Part shown: one piece after another, positions 31,922 to 41,115 of the stretch | Layout of the letters: each line of letters starts with the position of its first letter | Position numbering within the stretch: the first letter of the stretch is position 1 | Source of the DNA: an uncultured Christensenella sp. | Lineage (GTDB): Bacteria; Bacillota; Clostridia; Christensenellales; Borkfalkiaceae | DNA: 64,000 nt | Assembly: GCA_910578195.1 (NCBI GenBank) | Contig: CAJTOY010000004.1 | Location: 1-64,000 of the forward strand | Reading direction: 5' to 3' | Made by a program: the position numbers and the translations under genes | The notes under the pieces: model-generated | Told to the model about the DNA's origin: nothing | The model's input: the letters and a program-made list of their open reading frames with translations, nothing else | The model's database searches: none

Positions 31922-34243
31922 ATGGATTTGATTATAGTAGAGTCGCCTTCGAAGGCAAAAACAATTGCAAAATACTTAAAGGGAAAGTACAAGGTCGACG
32001 CTTCGGGCGGACACGTAAGGGATTTGCCCGAGAAGTCTCTGGGCGTGCGGGTCAGCGCGAACTTCGAGCCGAAGTACGAAGTCACCGCGAGCAAAAAAGA
32101 AGTTATAAAAAGGCTCACCGCCGAGGCGGCTAAGGCGGGCAAAGTATATCTCGCAACCGACCCCGACCGCGAGGGCGAGGCGATAAGCTGGCATTTGCAG
32201 ACCGTTTTGGGTCTCGACGAGAACGGCGACAACCGCATAGAGTTCAACGAAATTTCTCCCTCGGCAGTAAAGCACGCGCTCGAAAAGCCGAGAAAGATAA
32301 ATTACAATCTTGTTGACGCGCAGCAGGCGCGGCGTGTGCTTGACAGACTTGTGGGCTATAAGCTTTCACCGCTTTTGAACAACCGTATCCAGAACGGACT
32401 TTCGGCGGGCAGAGTACAGTCTGTCGCGCTGCGTCTTATTGTCGACAGAGAACGCGAAATTCAGGCGTTCGTTCCCGACGAGTACTGGACGTTCAACGCA
32501 ATGCTACAAGACGCGGAGAAAAAATACCAGCCGTTCAAGGCGACCTATCAGTACAAAAAAAGCGGCGAAAGCATAGGCAAGGAGCTTGCCGACAAGGTCG
32601 AAGAGGCGGTCAGAAATTCCACGTTCAAAGTTACGAAGGTTTCCAAGGGCGTTACCAAAAAGCACGCGCCCGCGCCGTTCACCACCTCGTCGCTGCAACA
32701 GGACGCTTCGAACAAGTTCGGCATGACCTCGCCCGAAACAATGCTTGTGGCGCAGCACCTCTACGAGGGTATGGACGTCGGCGGCGACCATATCGCGCTG
32801 ATTACTTATATAAGAACGGACTCCGTCCGTATTTCCAAGGAAGCGCAGGACAACGCGCTAGAATTCATAAAGGCGGAGTACGGCGAAAAGTTCGCGCCCG
32901 AAAAGCCGAACGTCTACGCGACCAAAAAGGGCGCGCAGGACGCGCACGAGGCAATCCGCCCGATTAACCTTACGGTCACACCCGCAAGCGTTAAAAACTC
33001 CCTCGACAGAAAACACTACAACGTTTACAAATTAATTTACGACAGATTTGTCGCGTCGCAGATGGCGGAAGCTCAGTACAACTCCATGCAGATAGACGCG
33101 GAAGCGGCGGGCTACACGTTCAAGGCGAGCGGCAAGGCAATGCTTTTCGCGGGCTACACGGCGGCATATCAGGAGCAAAAGGACGAGGAAGAGGAGCTGG
33201 CGAAGCTTCTTCCCCCCGTCGAGGAGGGCGACGAGCTTCTTTTGAACGAGCTTTTGAAGGAGCAGAAATTCACCCGCCCGCCTTTAAGATACACCGACGC
33301 TTCGCTTGTAAAAGCCATGGAAGAAAAGGGCATCGGCAGACCGTCGACCTACGCCTCGATTATCTCTGTGCTGACAAAAAGGCACTACGTCGAGAAAGAG
33401 GGCAAGCACATGGTGCCGACCGAAATCGCGTATAAAATCACCGATATGCTCGTCAAGTACTTCACCGAAATTATGGACGTAGGCTTTACCGCGCACATGG
33501 AGGACGACCTCGACAAGATAGAGGAAGGGGGCGTAGACTGGCACAAGATTATCGCCGATTTCTACCCCGGTTTTTCCGAACAGCTTCGGGCGGCGTCGAC
33601 CGACGGCGACGAGCTGACGGACATAATGTGCGAAAAGTGCGGGCACCCCATGATAAGGCGTACGGGCAAATACGGCAAGTATCTCGCCTGCTCGAATTAC
33701 CCCGCTTGCTCGAACATAGTCAGCGAAAGCGAAACCGAGGTTTCGGAAATGCGCTGTCCCAAGTGCGGCGACAACATGATAGTAAAAAGCGGCAAGTTCG
33801 GCAAGTTCCTTGCGTGCCCCAATTATCCCGACTGCTCGGCGATACTCCCCATAGACGCGAAGCTCACCGAGGAAAAATGCTCGGCGTGCGGCGCGGAAAT
33901 GCTGCTTAAAAAGGGCAGATACGGAAGCTTCCTCGAATGCCCCAAGTGCGGCTCGAAACGCCCCCTGAACGCGCCCGACGGCGGCGCGCGGGAGAACGAG
34001 AAGCTCGACGGCAAGTGTCCCGACTGCGGCAAGTCCATGCGCAGAATGCGCTCGAAAACTGGCAAGATATATTACGGCTGTACGGGCTACCCCGATTGCA
34101 GATTTTTAAGCTGGGATATCCCCACGGGCGACAAGTGCCCGAAGTGCGGAAAGTTCCTTGTCAAGCGGGGCAACAAGATAAGATGCTCGGAGAAAAATTG
34201 CGATTACTCGGAGGATATCCCCGAGGTAAACAATGAAAATTAA
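31922..34243 (+). CDS. topA: DNA topoisomerase I
   Basis: 773 residues. Toprim (IIVESPSKAKTIAKYL, DPDREGEAISWH), the active-site Tyr in ALITYIRTDSVRIS, then five C-terminal zinc ribbons (four in the common CxxC...C form, starting CEKCG, CPKCG, CSACG, CPDCG, and a last CPKCG...C..C). It relaxes negative supercoils. AGGTGG SD, 8 nt after dprA, and overlapped by trmFO. Confidence 0.97.
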   Translation: MDLIIVESPSKAKTIAKYLKGKYKVDASGGHVRDLPEKSLGVRVSANFEPKYEVTASKKEVIKRLTAEAAKAGKVYLATDPDREGEAISWHLQTVLGLDENGDNRIEFNEISPSAVKHALEKPRKINYNLVDAQQARRVLDRLVGYKLSPLLNNRIQNGLSAGRVQSVALRLIVDREREIQAFVPDEYWTFNAMLQDAEKKYQPFKATYQYKKSGESIGKELADKVEEAVRNSTFKVTKVSKGVTKKHAPAPFTTSSLQQDASNKFGMTSPETMLVAQHLYEGMDVGGDHIALITYIRTDSVRISKEAQDNALEFIKAEYGEKFAPEKPNVYATKKGAQDAHEAIRPINLTVTPASVKNSLDRKHYNVYKLIYDRFVASQMAEAQYNSMQIDAEAAGYTFKASGKAMLFAGYTAAYQEQKDEEEELAKLLPPVEEGDELLLNELLKEQKFTRPPLRYTDASLVKAMEEKGIGRPSTYASIISVLTKRHYVEKEGKHMVPTEIAYKITDMLVKYFTEIMDVGFTAHMEDDLDKIEEGGVDWHKIIADFYPGFSEQLRAASTDGDELTDIMCEKCGHPMIRRTGKYGKYLACSNYPACSNIVSESETEVSEMRCPKCGDNMIVKSGKFGKFLACPNYPDCSAILPIDAKLTEEKCSACGAEMLLKKGRYGSFLECPKCGSKRPLNAPDGGARENEKLDGKCPDCGKSMRRMRSKTGKIYYGCTGYPDCRFLSWDIPTGDKCPKCGKFLVKRGNKIRCSEKNCDYSEDIPEVNNEN

Positions 34244-35522
34244 AATAATCGGCGCGGGGCTCGCGGGGTGCGAGGCGGCAATGTGGCTTGCCGAACGCGG
34301 GGCGGAGGTCGAGCTTTACGACATCAAACCGAAGAGTTTCACCCCCGCGCATACATACGAAGGCTACGGCGAACTCGTCTGTTCGAACTCGCTGAAAAGC
34401 AAGGACGTATACGGCAACGCATGCGGACTTTTAAAGGAAGAAATGCGGCTTCTGGGCTCGCTCATGATAGAGGCGGCGGAAGAGACGCAGATACCCGCGG
34501 GCGGGGCGCTTGCGGTGGAAAGAGAGGCTTTCTCCGCATATATTACGAGGCGAATTAAAAATCACCCGAATATTTCGATTGTCTGCGAAGAGGTTAAAAA
34601 AGTGCCCGAAGAGTGGTGCATAGTCGCCACGGGCCCGCTCACGACAGACGCGCTGTCCGATGATATCAAGGGCATATGCGGGGGGCAATTGCATTTTTAC
34701 GACGCCTCCGCGCCCATTGTATCGCGGGAAAGCATAGATTTCGACAACTGTTTTTACGGCGACAGATACGGCAAGGGCGGCGACGACTATATCAACTGCC
34801 CGCTGAACAAGGAGGAGTACGAAAACTTCGTCGACGCGCTAATATGCGCCGACAAAGTTATACTCCGCGACTTCGAAAAGCGGGAGATATTCGAGGGCTG
34901 TATGCCCGTAGAAGTGCTCGCAGCGCGCGGGCGCGACAGTCTGAGGTTTGCAATGTTAAAGCCCGTCGGGCTCACCGACGGCGAAGGAAACAAATTTTAC
35001 GCCGTGCTTCAACTTCGGAAAGAGAACGCGGACGGAACGGCATATAACCTTGTCGGCTGTCAGACTAATCTGAAATTCGGCGAACAGAAGCGGGTTTTCT
35101 CTATGATACCCGCGCTGAAAAACGCGGACTTTTTGAGATACGGCGTCATGCACCGCAACACGTTCATTAATTCGCCGTCGTGTCTGAATTCCGACTTTTC
35201 TTTAAAGGCAAAGCCTACGGTGTTTTTCGCGGGGCAGATTACGGGGGTAGAGGGCTACGTCGAATCCGCGGCGAGCGGGCTTTTGGCGGCGCGGCATTTG
35301 TATTCGAAGCTTCAAGGGCGCGAGCCGGTAATTCCCGACAATACGACCGTGCTCGGCGCCTTGTCGGCGCATATTGCGGGGGCAAGCGAAAATTTTCAGC
35401 CGATGAATGCGAATTTCGGAATTTTAAAATCCCCCGAAATGAAGATAAGGGACAAGAAACAGCGCTACGCATATCTTGCGAAATGCGCGCTGAAAGAGAT
35501 AGAAAAATATAAAGGAGTTTAA
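34233..35522 (+). CDS. trmFO: Methylenetetrahydrofolate-tRNA-(uracil-5-)-methyltransferase TrmFO
   Basis: 429 residues, folate- and FAD-dependent m5U54 synthase. N-terminal IIGAGLAGCEAAMWLAERG is the FAD motif; GYGELVCSNSLKSKD and the C-terminal MNANFGILKS are TrmFO signatures. It overlaps topA by 11 nt with the SD inside topA. Confidence 0.96.
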   Translation: MKIKIIGAGLAGCEAAMWLAERGAEVELYDIKPKSFTPAHTYEGYGELVCSNSLKSKDVYGNACGLLKEEMRLLGSLMIEAAEETQIPAGGALAVEREAFSAYITRRIKNHPNISIVCEEVKKVPEEWCIVATGPLTTDALSDDIKGICGGQLHFYDASAPIVSRESIDFDNCFYGDRYGKGGDDYINCPLNKEEYENFVDALICADKVILRDFEKREIFEGCMPVEVLAARGRDSLRFAMLKPVGLTDGEGNKFYAVLQLRKENADGTAYNLVGCQTNLKFGEQKRVFSMIPALKNADFLRYGVMHRNTFINSPSCLNSDFSLKAKPTVFFAGQITGVEGYVESAASGLLAARHLYSKLQGREPVIPDNTTVLGALSAHIAGASENFQPMNANFGILKSPEMKIRDKKQRYAYLAKCALKEIEKYKGV

Positions 35523-35523
35523 T

Positions 35524-36060
35524 ATGTCAGTCGAATTTCATGCAACGACTATATGCGGAATAAAGCGCGGCGGAAAGACAGCAATCGCTGGCGACGGTCA
35601 GGTCACCATGGGCGAAAGCGTAATTTTCAAAAGCAGCGCGACAAAGGTTAGAAGAATATACGGCGGCAAGGTCATTTTAGGCTTTGCGGGCTCGGTGTCG
35701 GACGCGTTTTCGCTCAGCGAAAAGTTCGAGGGAATGCTCAATAAATTTTCGGGCAACCTCATGCGCTCGGCGGTGGAGCTTGCCGAGCTGTGGCGTTCGG
35801 ACAAGGCGCGCAAGCTCGAAGCATTAATGATTGTCGCGGACAAGGATACAATGCTGATGGTTTCGGGCACGGGCGAGGTAATCGAGCCCGACGACGGAAT
35901 CGCGGCAATAGGCAGCGGCGGCAATTACGCCCTCGCGGCGGCGCGCGCACTCTGCCAGAACACCGAATACACTGCCGAAGAAATCGCGCAAAAATCTTTG
36001 AAAATTGCGAGCGAGATTTGCGTCTACACTAACGACAATATCAAGTGCGAGGTAATTTAA
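35524..36060 (+). CDS. hslV: ATP-dependent protease peptidase subunit HslV
   Basis: 178 residues. HATTICGIKRGGKTAIAGDGQVTMG places the conserved T-T at residues 8-9 after a short leader, similar to Bacillus ClpQ/CodW, so maturation of the N-terminus or serine use needs checking. AAGGAG SD 7 nt before ATG. Its stop codon is inside hairpin element copy D, separating it from hslU. Confidence 0.95.
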   Translation: MSVEFHATTICGIKRGGKTAIAGDGQVTMGESVIFKSSATKVRRIYGGKVILGFAGSVSDAFSLSEKFEGMLNKFSGNLMRSAVELAELWRSDKARKLEALMIVADKDTMLMVSGTGEVIEPDDGIAAIGSGGNYALAAARALCQNTEYTAEEIAQKSLKIASEICVYTNDNIKCEVI

Positions 36061-36181
36061 ACTGCGTATAAGCGTCGTAATACTTCGTTGTGTTTGCCTT
36101 TTACTTCGGGTCACTTACCTTTATGTAAGCTCCCCTTGTAAATACGCACACTCCTTGTCTTACTCGCTTCTCCGCAGTTTA
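36058..36181. repeat. Dispersed covarying hairpin element, copy D
   Basis: 124 nt, beginning exactly at the hslV stop codon. Tiers: TAAACTGCG/CGCAGTTTA, AAGCG/CGCTT, GTAATAC/GTCTTAC (one T x C), TTTAC/GTAAA, GGG/CCC, apical CTTAC/GTAAG. Confidence 0.92.
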
Positions 36182-36237
36182 ACAAAAATAATTAACGACG
36201 CAAGGAGGGCTTCCTTCTGTCGTGAAAAGGAGATATA

Positions 36238-37548
36238 GTGAATTTAACCCCCAAGCAGATAGTACACGAATTAAACAAATATATCATAGGTCAGGCGGAG
36301 GCCAAAAAGGCGGTGGCAATCGCGCTGAGAAACCGTTACCGCCGCAGTTGTCTTTCGCCCGAGCTTCAAGACGAAATCACCCCGAAGAATATAATTATGA
36401 AGGGACCCACGGGCGTCGGTAAAACGGAAATTGCGAGAAGGCTCGCCCGTCTCGTCAAGGCGCCCTTTTTAAAGGTCGAAGCCACGAAGTACACCGAGGT
36501 AGGCTACGTCGGGCGGGACGTCGAGTCTATGGTGCGCGACCTCGCCGAGTGCGCAATCCGCCTCGTCAAAGAGGAAAAGACCGCCGAGGTCAGGTTCAAG
36601 GCGACCGCGACAGCGGAGAGAAGAATTGCCAAAGTGCTTGCCGAAATGAAAAAATCCGAGCGCGGCGAAACCGCTAAGGAAATTTTCGAGCAACAGCTCG
36701 TCGACGATATCCACGCGGGCAAGTACGACAACACCGTTATAGAAATCGAAGTCGAGGACGTGCCGAAGCCGTTGGAGCTTTCGCCCGGTTCGGGCGCGGC
36801 AATCGACCTCGGTTCGATTTTCAGCGGTATAGGCATGCACAAAAAGAAGAAGCGCAAGATAACCGTCAGAGAGGCGAAAAATCTGATTTTGTCGGAAGAG
36901 GCGGATAAGCTTATCGATAACGACGCGGTCAACGCCGAGGCGATAAGGCGCGCCGAGAACGACGGCATTATCTTTATCGACGAAATAGACAAAATCGCGG
37001 GCAAGGGCAACCAGGGCGCGGACGTATCCCGCGAGGGCGTTCAGCGCGACATACTCCCCATCGTCGAGGGCTGTACGGTAATGACGAAATACGGTCCGAT
37101 TAAGACCGACTATATTCTTTTCATTGCCGCGGGCGCTTTCCACGTTTCGAGAGTCGAGGATTTGATACCCGAGCTTCAAGGCAGATTCCCCATTCAGGTC
37201 GAGCTTCAAAGCCTCACCAAAGATGACTTCGTAAACATTTTAACCCAGCCCCAGAACGCGATTACAACCCAATATTCCGCGCTTTTGTCTGTGGACAATA
37301 TCGACCTTCATTTCACCAAGGACGCGATTGAAAAAATCGCGGAGGTGTCCGAGGACGTCAACGCGACCTCCGAGGATATCGGCGCGCGCAGACTTCACAC
37401 CGTCATGGAATATCTGTTGGAGGATATTTCATACAACGCGGGCGGCAACGACTATCCCGTCGTGCCCGTGAACATCGACGCGAAGTACGTCGAAGAACAC
37501 CTTGAAAACATTATCAAAAACCGCGACTTGAAGAAGTACGTGTTGTAA
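36238..37548 (+). CDS. hslU: ATP-dependent protease ATPase subunit HslU
   Basis: 436 residues. LTPKQIVHELNKYIIGQAEA, Walker A GPTGVGKTEIARR, the intermediate I domain (about 110-230), Walker B GIIFIDEIDKIA and the C-terminal sensor and RDLKKYVL tail that docks into HslV. GTG start behind AAAAGGAG. The usual codY or xerC neighbours are absent. Confidence 0.96.
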   Translation: MNLTPKQIVHELNKYIIGQAEAKKAVAIALRNRYRRSCLSPELQDEITPKNIIMKGPTGVGKTEIARRLARLVKAPFLKVEATKYTEVGYVGRDVESMVRDLAECAIRLVKEEKTAEVRFKATATAERRIAKVLAEMKKSERGETAKEIFEQQLVDDIHAGKYDNTVIEIEVEDVPKPLELSPGSGAAIDLGSIFSGIGMHKKKKRKITVREAKNLILSEEADKLIDNDAVNAEAIRRAENDGIIFIDEIDKIAGKGNQGADVSREGVQRDILPIVEGCTVMTKYGPIKTDYILFIAAGAFHVSRVEDLIPELQGRFPIQVELQSLTKDDFVNILTQPQNAITTQYSALLSVDNIDLHFTKDAIEKIAEVSEDVNATSEDIGARRLHTVMEYLLEDISYNAGGNDYPVVPVNIDAKYVEEHLENIIKNRDLKKYVL

Positions 37549-37620
37549 TTCACGAATTGCTTTTAAAGAGAACAGTACAATAGACATTTTTGCGAAAATG
37601 TTTATTTAAGAGGATTTATC

Positions 37621-38868
37621 ATGATTAATATACCCAAGGGCACAAAGGACGTTTTGCCAGCGCAGTCGTATAAGTGGAGCTATATCGAAGGCAAGGCGCG
37701 CGAGGTCGCGCACGCTTTCAACCTCCTCGAAATACGCACGCCGACGTTCGAGCATACCGAGCTTTTCACCCGCGGCGTCGGCGACACGACCGACGTCGTC
37801 AATAAGGAAATGTACACCTTCGAGGACAAGGGCGGCAGAAGCATAACCCTCAAACCCGAGGGCACCGCGGGCGCGGTGAGGCTGTTTATCGAGAACGGAC
37901 TTGCAAGCTCGCCCATGCCCGTCAAAGCCTTTTATATAACCCCCGCGTTCCGCTACGAGAGACCGCAGGCGGGCAGACTGAGAGAATTTCACCAGTTCGG
38001 CATAGAGGTGTTCGGCTCGAAATCTTACGAGACCGACGCGGAGGTTATAATCGCCGCGTCTTCCTTTCTGGACAAGCTCGGGGTAAAGACGAAGCTCGAA
38101 TTAAACTCAATCGGCTGCCCTATATGCCGCGCCGAATACAATAAGGCGCTGAAAGAATACTTCAAGCCTCACCTTGACGAAATGTGCGAAACGTGCCGCA
38201 CCCGCTTTGAAAAGAACCCCCTCCGCATGCTCGACTGCAAGGAGGAGGGCTGCAAAAAATTCACGGCGGGCGCGCCGAAAATTACCGACTACCTTTGCGA
38301 AGAATGCAATTCGCACTTCGACGGAGTGAAGTCGCTTCTGACCGCGCAAGGGGTTGAATTCACCGTTAACCCGCGCATAGTCAGGGGTTTAGACTACTAT
38401 TCCAAAACGGTGTTCGAATTCGTGTCCGACGCGATAGGCGCGCAGGGCACCGTATGCGGCGGCGGAAGGTACGACGGACTTGTGGAGCAGCTCGGCGGAA
38501 ATTCCGTGCCCGCGATAGGCTTCGCGGCGGGGATCGAGCGGCTTATGCTTTTAATGGAAAACACGGGCGCAAGCTTCGGCGAAGAGGCAAAGCCCCGCAT
38601 ATATATCGCGGGTATGGACGAAAAAAGCCGCGCGGCGGCGTTCGGGCTGGCAAACGGGCTGAGAAAGGCGGGCTGCCGCGCCGAAATAGACCATATGAAC
38701 CGCTCGGTTAAGGCGCAGTTCAAGTACGCGGACAAATTGGGCGCGGAATATGTGGCGGTTATCGGCGAAAGCGAACTTTCAAACGGTGAAGTCAATTTAA
38801 AAAACATGAAAGACGGTACGCAGGAAAAGGTCAAATTCGAAAATCTTTTAGCGCGTATTTGCAAATAA
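37621..38868 (+). CDS. hisS: Histidyl-tRNA synthetase
   Basis: 415 residues, class II synthetase: motif 1 near TFEHTELFTRGVGDTTD, motif 2 FRYERPQAGRLREFHQFG, histidine-A RGLDYYSKTVFEF, and motif 3 AIGFAAGIERL, followed by the anticodon-binding domain. It is 72 nt after hslU with its own AGAGG SD; no T-box is seen upstream. Confidence 0.97.
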   Translation: MINIPKGTKDVLPAQSYKWSYIEGKAREVAHAFNLLEIRTPTFEHTELFTRGVGDTTDVVNKEMYTFEDKGGRSITLKPEGTAGAVRLFIENGLASSPMPVKAFYITPAFRYERPQAGRLREFHQFGIEVFGSKSYETDAEVIIAASSFLDKLGVKTKLELNSIGCPICRAEYNKALKEYFKPHLDEMCETCRTRFEKNPLRMLDCKEEGCKKFTAGAPKITDYLCEECNSHFDGVKSLLTAQGVEFTVNPRIVRGLDYYSKTVFEFVSDAIGAQGTVCGGGRYDGLVEQLGGNSVPAIGFAAGIERLMLLMENTGASFGEEAKPRIYIAGMDEKSRAAAFGLANGLRKAGCRAEIDHMNRSVKAQFKYADKLGAEYVAVIGESELSNGEVNLKNMKDGTQEKVKFENLLARICK

Positions 38869-38889
38869 TAAATTCAAGGAGAAACGATT

Positions 38890-39204
38890 ATGGTAGAACA
38901 AATCAATACCGAAAAATTCGACGAGCTTTTAAAGGGCGACAAGCCCGTTGTGTGCGACTTTTTCGCGTCGTGGTGCGGACCCTGCAAAATGCTTGCGCCC
39001 GTAATGGACGACGTGTCGAAGGAGTTCGAGGACAAGGCGGTTTTCGTCAAGGTCGATATCGACGAGAACATGGAGCTTGCTTCGCGCTACGGCATTATGT
39101 CGATACCTCTTGTCGCGGTTTTCGTCAAGGGCGAGAAGAAGGCCGACAAGCTGGGCTATATGGCGAAAGCCGAAGCAACCGAGTTTTTCAAAAACAATCT
39201 TTGA
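38890..39204 (+). CDS. trxA: Thioredoxin
   Basis: 104 residues with the WCGPCKML active site and the cis-proline loop SIPLVAVF. Cytoplasmic disulfide reductant. CAAGGAG SD; it follows hisS by 21 nt and is ended by a terminator. Confidence 0.96.
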   Translation: MVEQINTEKFDELLKGDKPVVCDFFASWCGPCKMLAPVMDDVSKEFEDKAVFVKVDIDENMELASRYGIMSIPLVAVFVKGEKKADKLGYMAKAEATEFFKNNL

Positions 39205-39205
39205 A

Positions 39206-39233
39206 ATAGCGCGCGGAATTTTCCGCGCGCTAT
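39206..39233 (+). terminator. trxA terminator
   Basis: ATAGCGCGCGGAA/TTCCGCGCGCTAT, immediately after the stop codon; its last T is also the first base of the next -35 box. Confidence 0.82.
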
Positions 39234-39261
39234 TGACTTTCAGGTCAAAATAAAATATACT
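39233..39261 (+). promoter_or_regulatory. Lipoprotein-glyA promoter giving a leaderless transcript
   Basis: TTGACT (39233-39238), 17 nt, TATACT (39256-39261), then 6 nt (TTTAGC) to ATG 39268. No SD. Confidence 0.82.
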
Positions 39262-39267
39262 TTTAGC

Positions 39268-41115
39268 ATGAAAAAGTTTTTGGCGGCAATCCTTGCCGCG
39301 CTCACGTTGTTTTCTGTATTTTCCTTTACGGCATGTTCGTCCGCAGACAAACTTGCCGACGTTGTCGTGCAAACTTTAAGAGAGGGCGCGGGCAGCGTAG
39401 AAGCCTCGTCCTACGCGAAGCAAAGCGTAAAGACTCTTTCCGAAAGGGTCGAGGACGGCTCGGTTACAAACCATACCGAAAACTCGACCGAGCAAGAGAA
39501 TTTTATTTCCGAGAAAATTAATTTCGCCGTCGGGGAGTACGATATCGAGCATAAAGCCTCTTCGGGATACGGTTCGAGCTACGAATATTTCTTCGGGCGG
39601 GGCGGCTATGACTTTACATATTCCTCGCCTGATAAGGTCGAAGATTTTTCCAAAAAGTTTCTGGACACGGTCGAGAATTCGGCAGCCGACTTAGAAGCGA
39701 CCTTGGAATTGCTTACGTTTGCAAAAAAGACCGGCGCGCTGAAAGCGGGCGGCGGCAAACTGACGGTTGACTTAAACGTCATGCTTCATAGGGTTGTGTC
39801 CGACCTCAACGGCGTTTTCAAACGCCTGAACGGAAATGTTACGCTCGGCGGCGTGTTCGGGGACGACAAAATAAAAAGCTATTTCGACGATGAAACCTAC
39901 GAAAGGCTGAGCGATTTGCTTAATTCGAGAGACGCCTATACCGAAGTCAAAAACTTAATATACCGATTGACGGGCGGGGCTGTACAGCTTCCCTGGGCGG
40001 ACTGCCTTGCGCAAATCGACTTGACGGAGTTTGCAAAGGAGTTCAGAAAAATTACCAAAAAGGTAACCAAAAAGAAGTTTGTGATTTCCGCAACCGAAAT
40101 CGACCCGGAGGACGAAGTTAATTCCACGCCGCTCGGCACTTATTACGAGGAAAAATTCGACTTTATTCTCACCGACGCCAAATTGGTTTTTACCGTCAAG
40201 GACGGCGCGGTTACCGCGCATAAGGGTACGGCAAAGCTGAGTATAGCCGGCGCGGAGACTATGAAAAGGAACGGCGTAGTCACGAAGCAGTCGCAGAATA
40301 TAACATTTGATGTGTCCGAGGACGCGACCTATTCGAAAGAAGAATGCGCGCTTACCGATTTGAACAAGGCGCACGTCATGTACAGATATAATGCTATCCC
40401 CGACGGCAACAAAATATATTATATAACGAACAACAACGCGCCGAACAAGTTTTACGGCGTGCTCGTCGACGGCGGGTTCGACTTTAATCTGCAAATTTAC
40501 GTCGATAAAAACATGCAGCCGACCAACGTCGTCGCGGGCAAGTCCTTCAACTCTACAATTACAAGCTCCTATAACAAGACCGACAGAAGTCTTACGCTTA
40601 GCGGGGGCAATTTCAGTCAAACGACGACGATTTATCTCGATTTCGTGTATGACGTAAATCTGACTGTTTACGGATACCAAAACGCCGCCGACCGCGACGC
40701 GCGCAGACTTTGCTCGCTTTCGGGTTCGTACGATATTTTCGGCGACGAGGCTTATTATCCCGTATACATGAATTCGTATTCCTATTCCAAGAACATTTAC
40801 AGCGCCGATACGACGGTGAGGAACGGACAAATTACCGGATTTATCGTAAAAGACTACGTTTACAATTCGTCAAGCATTTATTCCGCGGCGGAAGGCAAGC
40901 TCACGGTTACCATGAAGGACGGCGGCGGCAAATTGCAAACTGTCATTCTCTATATAGGGGTTGCCGAAGAGAACGGCAGGGAAGTCAAAATGGGACTTTA
41001 CAGAAACCGCGACGATATAGGCACGGACAAATACGAGAAATATTTCACTATGTATTACACAACCATCACCAAAAGCATGACATTGGAAGAATTAATCAAA
41101 GGAGATTTTAAATGA
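39268..41115 (+). CDS. Large secreted lipoprotein of unknown function (615 aa)
   Basis: Signal peptide with lipobox Cys23 (SFTAC). The mature part is rich in T, S, Y and K, with no domain I recognise. A pattern of short beta-strand-like segments (YYITNNN, TTTIYLDFVYDVNLTVYGY) suggests an all-beta extracellular fold. It overlaps glyA by 4 nt (ATGA), so it is co-transcribed with a core metabolic gene. Its start codon lies 6 nt behind the -10 box (leaderless). Confidence 0.75.
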   Translation: MKKFLAAILAALTLFSVFSFTACSSADKLADVVVQTLREGAGSVEASSYAKQSVKTLSERVEDGSVTNHTENSTEQENFISEKINFAVGEYDIEHKASSGYGSSYEYFFGRGGYDFTYSSPDKVEDFSKKFLDTVENSAADLEATLELLTFAKKTGALKAGGGKLTVDLNVMLHRVVSDLNGVFKRLNGNVTLGGVFGDDKIKSYFDDETYERLSDLLNSRDAYTEVKNLIYRLTGGAVQLPWADCLAQIDLTEFAKEFRKITKKVTKKKFVISATEIDPEDEVNSTPLGTYYEEKFDFILTDAKLVFTVKDGAVTAHKGTAKLSIAGAETMKRNGVVTKQSQNITFDVSEDATYSKEECALTDLNKAHVMYRYNAIPDGNKIYYITNNNAPNKFYGVLVDGGFDFNLQIYVDKNMQPTNVVAGKSFNSTITSSYNKTDRSLTLSGGNFSQTTTIYLDFVYDVNLTVYGYQNAADRDARRLCSLSGSYDIFGDEAYYPVYMNSYSYSKNIYSADTTVRNGQITGFIVKDYVYNSSSIYSAAEGKLTVTMKDGGGKLQTVILYIGVAEENGREVKMGLYRNRDDIGTDKYEKYFTMYYTTITKSMTLEELIKGDFK

